DNA of 64,000 bases, taken from NCBI GenBank assembly GCA_963677345.2, contig CAXXLC010000014.1, forward strand, positions 1 through 64,000, given 5' to 3'. This DNA is from Saccharicrinis sp963677345 (GTDB lineage: Bacteria > Bacteroidota > Bacteroidia > Bacteroidales > Marinilabiliaceae). A model generated the notes under the pieces. It did not search any database. It saw nothing but the letters and a program-made list of their open reading frames with translations, and was not told the DNA's origin. The stretch's first letter is position 1, and each line of letters opens with the position of its first letter. The position numbers were made by a program, and so were the translations under genes. Below, one piece after another: positions 44,059-51,300 of this stretch.

Positions 44059-46116
44059 ATGAAACAATATATTTTATTATTCACTGTCTTGTCCCTGGTG
44101 TTTGCTTCTTGTAGTAAATCAGATTTACAAGAAGAGTTGAATGAATCCATTCAAAATAAAGTTCCTATTATTAATGTGCCTGAGGGAGCTGTTAAGGGGC
44201 AATTACTGGTTAAGTTTAAAAGTAACATTTCTACCACTATTCAGGAAACCTCTTTAAAATCAGGGAACTCTAAAGTAATTAGTTCCGGGGTTAAAAATGT
44301 AGACCAGGTACTAGAGGGTATTGGTATTAAGCAGCTTGAACGTGTTTTTCCTGTTGATCAGAGAAATGAAATACGTACTCAGGAAGCTGGCTTAAACCGT
44401 TGGTATGTAATTAATTTTGATGAAACGGCAGATCTTACTGATGTAGCTCAGCAACTTGCTCAAATGGGTGAAGTAGAAAAAATTCAGTATAGTCATCCTG
44501 TAAGGCCTGTTTATGAGGTAAGCCAAAGAGCTACAGCTATGCCGTCTGTAACACAGGCAGCTTTAAAAGCAAGGTCGCTTAAGTCTGAATCTTCTTCTGT
44601 GTTTAATGATCCTGCCTTACCTGCACAATGGGGATATATTAATAATGGCCGTTTGTTGGCTGATGGAACAACTAATCAGATGGGAGATGAAATTGTGCAG
44701 GCTATCCAGGGAGTTGATGTAGGTTGTAAAGAAGCCTGGGAACTTTGTACTGGCGATCCTTCTGTTATTGTGGCTGTACTTGATGAAGGTGTTATGTTTA
44801 ACCATCCTGATTTAAAAGCTAATATGTGGGTTAATGAAGGTGAAATATTAGGTTCGGATATGGATATTGACGGGAATGGTTATGCTGGTGATAAATACGG
44901 TTTTAACTTTGTTCAGGACCAGGGTCTAATTACCTATAGCGGAACTGGTGACTCTGGTCATGGTACTCATGTTGCAGGTACTATCGCAGCTGTAAATAAC
45001 AATGGTACAGGTGTGTGTGGTGTTGCAGGAGGTAACGGAACTGAAAATAGTGGCGTAAAAATTATGTCCTGCCAGGTTTTTGATAATGGTAGTGGTGTAT
45101 CTATGTATCAGGAAGCTAAAGCAATCAAATATGCTGCAGATAACGGAGCTGTGATATTACAATGTAGCTGGGGGTATAATTCAGGACTGGCTAATGCTTT
45201 GGAATATACACCCGGATTTATTACCGATGAAGGATGGGTTGATGGAGCTCCTTTGGAAAAAGAAGCTCTTGATTATTTTATCCATAATGCAGGTTCTCCC
45301 AATGGCGTAATTGATGGTGGTGTTGTTGTATTTGCCGGAGGTAATGAATCTTCAGCCATGGCTGGTTATCCTGGTGCTTATCCTGACTATATCGCAGTTT
45401 CTGCTGTTTGTGCTGATGGTACTCCTTCGTGCTTTACAAATTACGGACAGGGTATTCGTATTGCAGCTCCCGGTGGCGATAGTGATTATCATCGATGTGA
45501 TGAGGGTAAAGTATATTCAACTATACCTCCTTTTGATGGTGATTACTATGGGTATATGGAAGGTACATCAATGGCCTGCCCACACGTGTCAGGAGTGGTT
45601 GCTTTGGGTCTGTCTTATGCTGTTAAGTTGCAACGTCACTTTACAGCAAGTGAATTCAGAGAGTTAGTCCTTCAATCTGTTTCAGATGCCTCTCTCGAAT
45701 CGTATTTTACAGATACAAAAGTTTATTACGAAAATTATGCTGTCTATGGATTTACCTCTGCAATGCAAATGAGCCCTGGTGAATATAACGGTCATATGGG
45801 TAGTGGTTTGATTAATGCCTATAAGCTGCTGAAAAATATTGAAGGGGGTGGTGTTGAAATGAAAGTGCCTAATGTTTTCGTGGCTGTAGATGGTGAAACA
45901 ACTATAAATTTTGCCAGATACTTTAGTAATGGAAGTCAACTTACATATAGTTGTAGTATTGAAAATAGCAGTATAGTACAAGGGTTATCAAATGATCAGG
46001 TTACTTATACTTTTACAGGAATAGCAGTAGGTTCTACTAAGGCTGTTGTTAAAGCCAGTGATGGAACGGAACAGATTTTTTACCTGACTGTGCGTAAAGA
46101 AAATAGTTGGTTGTAA
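44059..46116 (+). CDS. Subtilisin-like (S8) serine protease lipoprotein (locus 2)
   Basis: The 685-residue product has lipobox Cys17 (SLVFASCSKSD), prodomain (about 40-170, GQLLVKFKSNISTT, VDQVLEGIGIKQLERVFP), and catalytic domain with Asp242 (VAVLDEGVMFNHPDL), His301 (DSGHGTHVAGT), Asn in FAGGNESSAMAGYPGA and Ser504 (EGTSMACPHVSGVVA). The C-terminal Ig-like domain (about 610-685) reads VFVAVDGETTINFARYF. The full triad is present. It is the only hydrolytic enzyme in locus 2, so this locus is probably aimed at protein or glycoprotein breakdown with uptake through the STN-SusC/SusD pair. Membrane anchoring and order in the operon suggest it acts on the outer surface. Confidence 0.94.
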   Translation: MKQYILLFTVLSLVFASCSKSDLQEELNESIQNKVPIINVPEGAVKGQLLVKFKSNISTTIQETSLKSGNSKVISSGVKNVDQVLEGIGIKQLERVFPVDQRNEIRTQEAGLNRWYVINFDETADLTDVAQQLAQMGEVEKIQYSHPVRPVYEVSQRATAMPSVTQAALKARSLKSESSSVFNDPALPAQWGYINNGRLLADGTTNQMGDEIVQAIQGVDVGCKEAWELCTGDPSVIVAVLDEGVMFNHPDLKANMWVNEGEILGSDMDIDGNGYAGDKYGFNFVQDQGLITYSGTGDSGHGTHVAGTIAAVNNNGTGVCGVAGGNGTENSGVKIMSCQVFDNGSGVSMYQEAKAIKYAADNGAVILQCSWGYNSGLANALEYTPGFITDEGWVDGAPLEKEALDYFIHNAGSPNGVIDGGVVVFAGGNESSAMAGYPGAYPDYIAVSAVCADGTPSCFTNYGQGIRIAAPGGDSDYHRCDEGKVYSTIPPFDGDYYGYMEGTSMACPHVSGVVALGLSYAVKLQRHFTASEFRELVLQSVSDASLESYFTDTKVYYENYAVYGFTSAMQMSPGEYNGHMGSGLINAYKLLKNIEGGGVEMKVPNVFVAVDGETTINFARYFSNGSQLTYSCSIENSSIVQGLSNDQVTYTFTGIAVGSTKAVVKASDGTEQIFYLTVRKENSWL

Positions 46117-46125
46117 TTTTTATTC

Positions 46126-46593
46126 ATGAGAAGTTTAATGTACCAGCGAATTTTAGTTTTTTGTTTATTATTATTCCCTGCGCTCTTATTTGCGCAGGGA
46201 AGAGTAATTAATCTGGCAGAAAGAGATGCTGTAATGAATCCCAAATTGTTACCCGGGCCTGAAGTATTTCACTTTGAAGTAAAGGAAATGAATATTGATA
46301 CTTTGTCTCAAATATCAGAACCTGTTGTGGTGAGTTTTAATTTTGTTTCTGTTAGTAATAAGCCTGTTGCTGTTTCCAGGGTTGAGACTTGCTGTGGTTG
46401 TGAAGTATCGTTTTTTGAAAAAGGCATCATCAATCCCGGTGCGCATAGCAATATCGAGATTATATTTAATCCTTCAGGTCATGTCGGTAAATTTGTTCGG
46501 GATATTTGGGTATACTCATCCCTGTCTAATGACTATCCGGTTGTAAAACTAAGATTAAAAGCTTTTGTAAACTTATCAGAAATACCAAAGTAG
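46126..46593 (+). CDS. DUF1573 domain protein (locus 2)
   Basis: The 155-residue secreted protein has a signal peptide ending LLFAQ (start 46126 or 46138). The rest is one DUF1573 Ig-like domain: FNFVSVSNKPVAVSRVETCCGCEVSFFEKGIINPGAHSNI, then IIFNPSGHVGKFVRDIWVYSS. The Cys-Cys-x-Cys group (CCGC) is typical. The family is abundant in Bacteroidota, and its function is unknown. It lies 9 bp behind the protease, so it is part of the operon, perhaps as a periplasmic or surface accessory. Confidence 0.88.
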   Translation: MRSLMYQRILVFCLLLFPALLFAQGRVINLAERDAVMNPKLLPGPEVFHFEVKEMNIDTLSQISEPVVVSFNFVSVSNKPVAVSRVETCCGCEVSFFEKGIINPGAHSNIEIIFNPSGHVGKFVRDIWVYSSLSNDYPVVKLRLKAFVNLSEIPK

Positions 46594-46594
46594 T

Positions 46595-46620
46595 AACCTG
46601 AGTTCGATTAAAATTTTTGA
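46595..46620 (+). repeat. Single copy of the CTGAGTTCGA-type repeat end
   Basis: AACCTGAGTTCGATTAAAAT followed by TTTTGAA is nearly identical to the right end of the 12129-12458 element. No partner is seen nearby. It lies between the DUF1573 gene and the next lipoprotein gene. Confidence 0.55.
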
Positions 46621-46653
46621 ATAATAAGTATTAATAGAGTTAATAATGTAGAT

Positions 46654-47145
46654 ATGAAGATAATGTTGAAAATTATCACTGTTTTTTCTCTTTTACTGTC
46701 TATGTCGTCCTGTGATGATGATGATGCGGTAGTAAGCGAACCAACTTTAGATGTTAATTATTATAATGTAGCAGGATGCTGGGAATTAGTTGAATGGAGC
46801 GGAGATGTACTGAGTGCAGACAGCAGGTATTACTATATCAATCTGGAACTTTCGGAAGAAGATGGTTATTATGATTATGAAATTTATACTAACATAAATA
46901 GTTTTGTTTCAAAACATATAACAGGAACCTATCAAATTGCTGAAAATGATGATCTTGAATCTATTATTTCAGGTACCTTTGATTATACACTAACAGACGA
47001 TAGCTCATGGGCTCATGAATATTCAATTACAGAATTGTATGACTCGAGTATGAAGTGGACAGCAACTGATTTACCAAGTGAAGTACGTATCTATAACAGA
47101 TGTGATCAGATTCCGGAAGATATTGTCGATGGTCATAGCCTATAA
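46654..47145 (+). CDS. Small lipoprotein, possibly lipocalin-like (locus 2)
   Basis: The 163-residue product has lipobox Cys21 (LLLSMSSCDDDDAVVSE), followed by four Asp, a surface-export-type signal. The body is all beta: NVAGCWELVEWSGDVL at the start (the 'GxW' turn of lipocalin-like proteins), then YYYINLELSEEDGYYDYEIY, GTYQIAENDD, GTFDYTLTDD, and a short C-terminal tail. The pattern suits a small lipocalin-like barrel, but I do not recognise a specific family. It ends locus 2; a strong terminator follows at 47197. Confidence 0.65.
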   Translation: MKIMLKIITVFSLLLSMSSCDDDDAVVSEPTLDVNYYNVAGCWELVEWSGDVLSADSRYYYINLELSEEDGYYDYEIYTNINSFVSKHITGTYQIAENDDLESIISGTFDYTLTDDSSWAHEYSITELYDSSMKWTATDLPSEVRIYNRCDQIPEDIVDGHSL

Positions 47146-47196
47146 ATGTTATTTTAGGTTCTACTGCAATAGTTTGTCGGACATAAAAATAGATAA

Positions 47197-47227
47197 AAAG
47201 AGGGTGTTCAATCAGAGCACCCTCTTT
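47197..47227 (+). terminator. Terminator of locus 2
   Basis: AAAGAGGGTG and CACCCTCTTT form a perfect 10-bp stem around an 11-nt loop, flanked by A and T runs. The remaining bases up to the chemoreceptor gene (47228-47424) hold no gene. Confidence 0.85.
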
Positions 47228-47424
47228 GCTTTTATGTAGATTGTATATAAATGCTATGGCCTTATCATAGAATGAAGATAGGGATTTAACGTAATTCGGA
47301 AGAGTATTATACGCTATGTAATCGTATTTTTAACGGAAATAACCGAAGCAAATCCGAATGAATCCTTTTCTCATTCTAGTAATTATAGTTTCTTACCTTC
47401 AAAAGCCATATTGTTTATTGTAGT

Positions 47425-49338
47425 TTATAATGTGTTTTCATTTGTTTTAAAAAAAGAGATTATTTCTTTAAGCTGTTCGGCCTGGCCGTTCATTTCCTCT
47501 GCACTTGTTGCAAGTTCTTCACTGGCAGCAGCATTTTGCTGGCTGACATCGTTAAGTTGTTGAATGGCATTGTTAATTTGTAAAGCTCCATTATTTTGTT
47601 CCATGCCTGCTGCAGAAATCTCCTGTACTAGTTGAGCTGTTTTTCTCACCTCAGGTAATATTTCTTCTATTTTTTGAGCTGTGTTTTCAGCAATCTGGAG
47701 GTTATTGCCGGTCAAACTCACAATTTCCTCGGCGGCAGCTTTACTGGTTTCAGCCAGTTTGCGTACTTCAGATGCTACAACTGCGAAGCCTTTGCCATGA
47801 TCCCCTGCTCGTGCAGCTTCCACAGCCGCATTTAAAGCTAATATGTTGGTTTGAAAAGCAATATCCTGAACAATAGTTATTTTCTCAGAAATGATTCTGT
47901 TGGCTTCAATAAGTTCCTTTCCCTGAATTCCGATGGCTTCAATACCCGATTGGGCAAGGTTAGAAATTTTTTCTGTTTGTATTGCATTTTCAGTATTTTG
48001 CTGAATATTAGCTGCTATCTCTTCCATGGTGCTGGATACTTCTTCAACGGAAGAAGCTTGCTCATTGGCTCCCTGCGACATTGATTCTGAAGTATGGCTA
48101 ATTTGAAGACTGGCAGATGTTATGCTTTCAGAACCGGAAACAACAGAGATAACTATTTCCTGTAGTTTTTTAGCCATATTTTGTAAGGCTGAGGCTAACA
48201 TACCAACTTCATCTTTTTGATTGATATCTAAACTGTAATTCAAATTACCAGTTGCTAAGGCATTGGCAAATGCTACCCCTTTGTTTAGTGCAGAACTAAT
48301 GTTTTTACTAATAAAAGAGTTGATTATAATAAATACAACAATTGAAAAGATAATTGTAAAAATGATGATGTATATTAATTTATATAATGACGCATATATT
48401 TCATTAGTGTAAGCTGTAATTGCAATATATGAATCTACTTGTTTGATATACTTAAAATACTGCATTTTAGACTTTCCTTCCCACTCGTACTCAATATCGT
48501 GAACATTATTATCGGTAAAGGCAGCCATATCTTTAAAAAAGCCATTGCTATTTATGTTTGTTCCTTCAGCATTTGGATGTATTAAAAGTTCACCTCCTGA
48601 TGATACCATATATGGATAACCGCTTTCGTAATACTGTTTAGATTTAAATAAAGATTTTAAGTTTCCCAGGTTTTTTTCAGGTAGTCCAAAAAACAACATC
48701 CCTTCAATGCTATTATTAATAAGGATTGGGATGTAAGCTGTAATATACCAGTCATTTACAACGTAGGCTCTGCCGTAGTACTCTTTCCCTGCATTGATGG
48801 CTTTTGCAACAGGTGTTTCATTCGGAAGGTATGTTCCTGTTACTCTTGTTCCTTCATTGTTCATTACATTGGTTGAAATACGTAAAAAACCTTCAGGGAT
48901 CTTCTGTAATATCGTAGCAACTCCTCCTGTTTTTTCTCCAATCTGGTCAACAAAATCCGTTGAATGATCTAAATTAAATTCTCCATGAAACCAGGTGGGT
49001 ACTTTAACTCGTATTTTTTCGTTGGTCATTGCATTTAAAGCATCAAATACTTTTGACTCTTTTGTATCTTCGATAATATTTCCAATGTTTTTGAAGCATT
49101 CCTTCGTGTACTCCATTCCCAGATTCACTCTTTCCTGGTTTAAGCTGACCTCTGTAATTAAGGCGTTCGATAAATCCTCTACCTGTTCATACAGTCTTTC
49201 ATTGGCTTCTTGCTCTGATTTATTTCGTTCTAAATTTATTATGTAAGTTCCTAATAGCAGAAAGATAACCACTATTACACTTCCTAATACTAAATTTAAG
49301 CGTACACTAATTTTGATGTTATTAAGAAACTTCAGCAT
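47425..49338 (-). CDS. Methyl-accepting chemotaxis protein with a Cache sensor domain
   Basis: The 637-residue transmembrane receptor has helix 1 (about 12-30, LNLVLGSVIVVIFLLLGTYII), periplasmic Cache-type sensor (about 40-315, including FHGEFNLDHSTDFVDQIGEKTGGVATIL, INAGKEYYGRAYVVNDWYITAYIPI and the GYPYMVSSGGELLIHP segment), helix 2 (about 322-342, LIYIIIFTIIFSIVVFIIINS), HAMP (about 345-400) and a signalling hairpin with the conserved tip EKITIVQDIAFQTNILALNA followed by AVEAARAGDHGKGFAVVASEVR. It signals through CheA/CheW. The N-terminal Cache_3/Cache_2 form often senses small organic acids. No other chemotaxis gene is in the window. Motility (or a Cache-controlled other output) is implied for the organism. 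Confidence 0.94.
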   Translation of the reverse strand: MLKFLNNIKISVRLNLVLGSVIVVIFLLLGTYIINLERNKSEQEANERLYEQVEDLSNALITEVSLNQERVNLGMEYTKECFKNIGNIIEDTKESKVFDALNAMTNEKIRVKVPTWFHGEFNLDHSTDFVDQIGEKTGGVATILQKIPEGFLRISTNVMNNEGTRVTGTYLPNETPVAKAINAGKEYYGRAYVVNDWYITAYIPILINNSIEGMLFFGLPEKNLGNLKSLFKSKQYYESGYPYMVSSGGELLIHPNAEGTNINSNGFFKDMAAFTDNNVHDIEYEWEGKSKMQYFKYIKQVDSYIAITAYTNEIYASLYKLIYIIIFTIIFSIVVFIIINSFISKNISSALNKGVAFANALATGNLNYSLDINQKDEVGMLASALQNMAKKLQEIVISVVSGSESITSASLQISHTSESMSQGANEQASSVEEVSSTMEEIAANIQQNTENAIQTEKISNLAQSGIEAIGIQGKELIEANRIISEKITIVQDIAFQTNILALNAAVEAARAGDHGKGFAVVASEVRKLAETSKAAAEEIVSLTGNNLQIAENTAQKIEEILPEVRKTAQLVQEISAAGMEQNNGALQINNAIQQLNDVSQQNAAASEELATSAEEMNGQAEQLKEIISFFKTNENTL

Positions 49339-49970
49339 TTTATAGTTGTTTAATTTGTATTGTATTATGTCAATTGTACTTTGGATGCTACTTTTATGAA
49401 AAGAGCCTGCTTTTATATGAGAATTTTTTGTTGTGGTTTCAAATTATAAGTTTTATTGTTTTTTTTTCACAATAGTTGTGTTAATATGCAAACAGGTATT
49501 GTAATACCAGGATGTTTTTTTGGGATAAGCAGTTCATTTCATATCCTTAATTCGCATTTGTAGTTTTATAATATGTGTTTTTGTATGTTAATTTTAATGA
49601 ATGCTTAATGCGTCATTTAAAAGTCTTCTTTTAAATGTGGAATTTTGTTGTTGTTTTAAATTGTAAGTTTTATTGTTGTTTTTGAGCAATAATAATATTA
49701 CAAGGAAAAGGGTAGCTTAATACCTTAATGTTTTTATGGTAAAAAACTTAAATATTAAATATATCCGTTTTTTAAATTTTACCAATTTTGATTCTTACGA
49801 AAGTGATTATTGAATTCCTTCTTACTAAAGAGTTTTAAATATATCTAAAAAAAATTAACAAACGTCTGACTTTGCTCTGTCTATGTGGCTTTGAGCTGTA
49901 TAAACAGATTAAATATACATACTTAAAAAAAATGCAGACGATCTAAAAATCCAAACAGTATCAGCTATAG
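49339..49970. other. Gap before locus 3 with a diverged direct repeat
   Basis: No gene is seen. Two related stretches of about 100 bp (about 49422-49520 and 49638-49740) share AAATTRTAAGTTTTATTGTT, then a similar order of motifs (ATTAC/GTAATAC, ATGTTTTTWTGG). They look like an old direct duplication. Confidence 0.35.
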
Positions 49971-49978
49971 TACATTTG
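49971..49978 (+). promoter_or_regulatory. Likely -7 box of locus 3
   Basis: TACATTTG matches TAnnTTTG and lies 52 bp before the ATG at 50030. No clear -33 TTTG is seen at the right distance, which would fit an activator-dependent promoter. It places transcription after the alternative start codon at 49976. Confidence 0.5.
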
Positions 49979-50029
49979 AAATGTCGCGTACAGATGACGG
50001 TATTAATTAATTTCAAATTCTATTGTAAT

Positions 50030-51154
50030 ATGAAAAACTTTTTTACTCTTTTATTCATTAGTGGACTTTTATTCACCACAACATTAAATGCACAAACGGA
50101 TATTACACCCGCAAGGTATCAATTTTCTAATCTGCCCAAAGGTGCATATTCAATTGATAAAGCTTATCCGGGTGCTAACCCACCAGCGAGTGATGCTGAT
50201 GTAGTTGATAATTGGAATGATGGATTTATTACTATGTTAAATCCTAATCTATCTTCATTGACGGCTGGACAAGGAGCAATATTAAACTCGTATTTCCAAA
50301 TTGTTGATTTAGGCGGTACAGTAGGAAAAGTATTGTGTATGAAAGGAAGTGAATCAACATACGCATACGGAGATGCCGGAGATGCAGGTTTTTGGTTAGG
50401 ATGGTGGAATTTAGCTTTTTATACAGATCCTGATTTAACGCCTTCGGTTGTAAGTATGTTACCCAGTGGTGTAACTACTGAAACAGCTACGGATGCACAG
50501 TTGCAAGAAGCTGAAGCAGCGGCAACAATCCGTCTAAGAATAGTGTTTCATATTCATCAGAATACACTTTCAACTACTAGTAAATTGTTTGATATATTAG
50601 GTTATACCTATACCGGGAACCACAAACAAGATACTGATGGAAATATTGATGCTACCCCTGAATTTAAAAGTGGTGACTTTACATCAGAAGAATTTAACTG
50701 GGAAACGTATGAAACAGAGTATACCTATGATGATACAAAATGGATTGCTTGTGAGTATGACTTTGTTGCACCTGAAAATGCAGGAGCTCCATTGAGATTT
50801 ACATTTAGATTTGGTGATAATGCCGAGAATACAACATTGTTAATTAAAGAATTGTCGATGACCTTGAATCCAACTGGAGATCCTGTTGAATCCGAAGTGC
50901 TAACCTTAGAAACTGACGGTACAACACCGGTTTTTGATACGATTGATGAAGTGAGTTCACTTAGATATTATGTGAATAATGGAGTTGTTAACCTGATGAA
51001 TGTTGAAGTTGGAGCAGATGTAAAAGTGTTTTCATTAACAGGACAATTGGTTCAGTCAGAAAAGGCCACCGATAGTAATGTGGAGCTTTCTCTTAACCCT
51101 GGTATGTATCTGGTATCAGTGGCTAATAACACAGTAAAAGTGTTAGTTCAATAA
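50030..51154 (+). CDS. Secreted protein of unknown function with a T9SS-type C-terminal tail (locus 3)
   Basis: The product has 374 residues from ATG 50030 (MKNFFTLLFISGLLFTTTLNAQ, signal peptide). Upstream codons lie before the probable transcript start. The body (about 25-300) is beta-rich, with YSIDKAYPGANPPASDADVVD, GFWLGWWNLAFYTDPDL and FTFRFGDNAENTTLLIKELSM, the look of a carbohydrate-binding-type sandwich; no family is recognised. The last 65 residues (LRYYVNNGVVNLMNVEVGADVKVFSL, GQLVQ, NPGMYLVSVANNTVKVLVQ) fit a type IX secretion sorting domain. It is followed by its own terminator, so it may be made in excess of the rest of locus 3. A glycan-binding role is inferred. Confidence 0.7.
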   Translation: MKNFFTLLFISGLLFTTTLNAQTDITPARYQFSNLPKGAYSIDKAYPGANPPASDADVVDNWNDGFITMLNPNLSSLTAGQGAILNSYFQIVDLGGTVGKVLCMKGSESTYAYGDAGDAGFWLGWWNLAFYTDPDLTPSVVSMLPSGVTTETATDAQLQEAEAAATIRLRIVFHIHQNTLSTTSKLFDILGYTYTGNHKQDTDGNIDATPEFKSGDFTSEEFNWETYETEYTYDDTKWIACEYDFVAPENAGAPLRFTFRFGDNAENTTLLIKELSMTLNPTGDPVESEVLTLETDGTTPVFDTIDEVSSLRYYVNNGVVNLMNVEVGADVKVFSLTGQLVQSEKATDSNVELSLNPGMYLVSVANNTVKVLVQ

Positions 51155-51167
51155 TGTACTTATATCA

Positions 51168-51210
51168 AAAGTAGTTGAAAGTAAATCATGCTTCAACTAC
51201 TTTTTTTATT
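51168..51210 (+). terminator. Terminator after the first locus-3 gene
   Basis: AAAGTAGTTGAA and TTCAACTACTTT form a perfect 12-bp stem with a 12-nt loop, followed by a run of Ts. The next gene must be expressed by readthrough or from a promoter within or near the leader element. Confidence 0.88.
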
Positions 51211-51221
51211 AATAATATGAT

Positions 51222-51300
51222 GAAACGGCCATGTAAATTTGATGATTCAAATTTATTTGAGAGTTCCATTTGGCCGTTGGTAAATAAATTTAAGCAGATG
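51222..51300 (+). promoter_or_regulatory. Dispersed leader element, copy C (before the GH18 gene)
   Basis: The element runs from GAAACGGCCATGTAAATTTG to AAATTTAAGCAGATGAAAA. It is about 24 bp shorter than copies A and B through an internal deletion. The AACGGCCA (51224-51231) / TGGCCGTT (51271-51278) inverted repeat is intact. The terminal ATG (51298) is the start codon of the GH18 gene. Confidence 0.78.

Noticed and set aside
51175..51297. N-terminal extension of the GH18 protein
   Set aside because: It would translate the terminator and leader repeat; a proper signal peptide begins at 51298.
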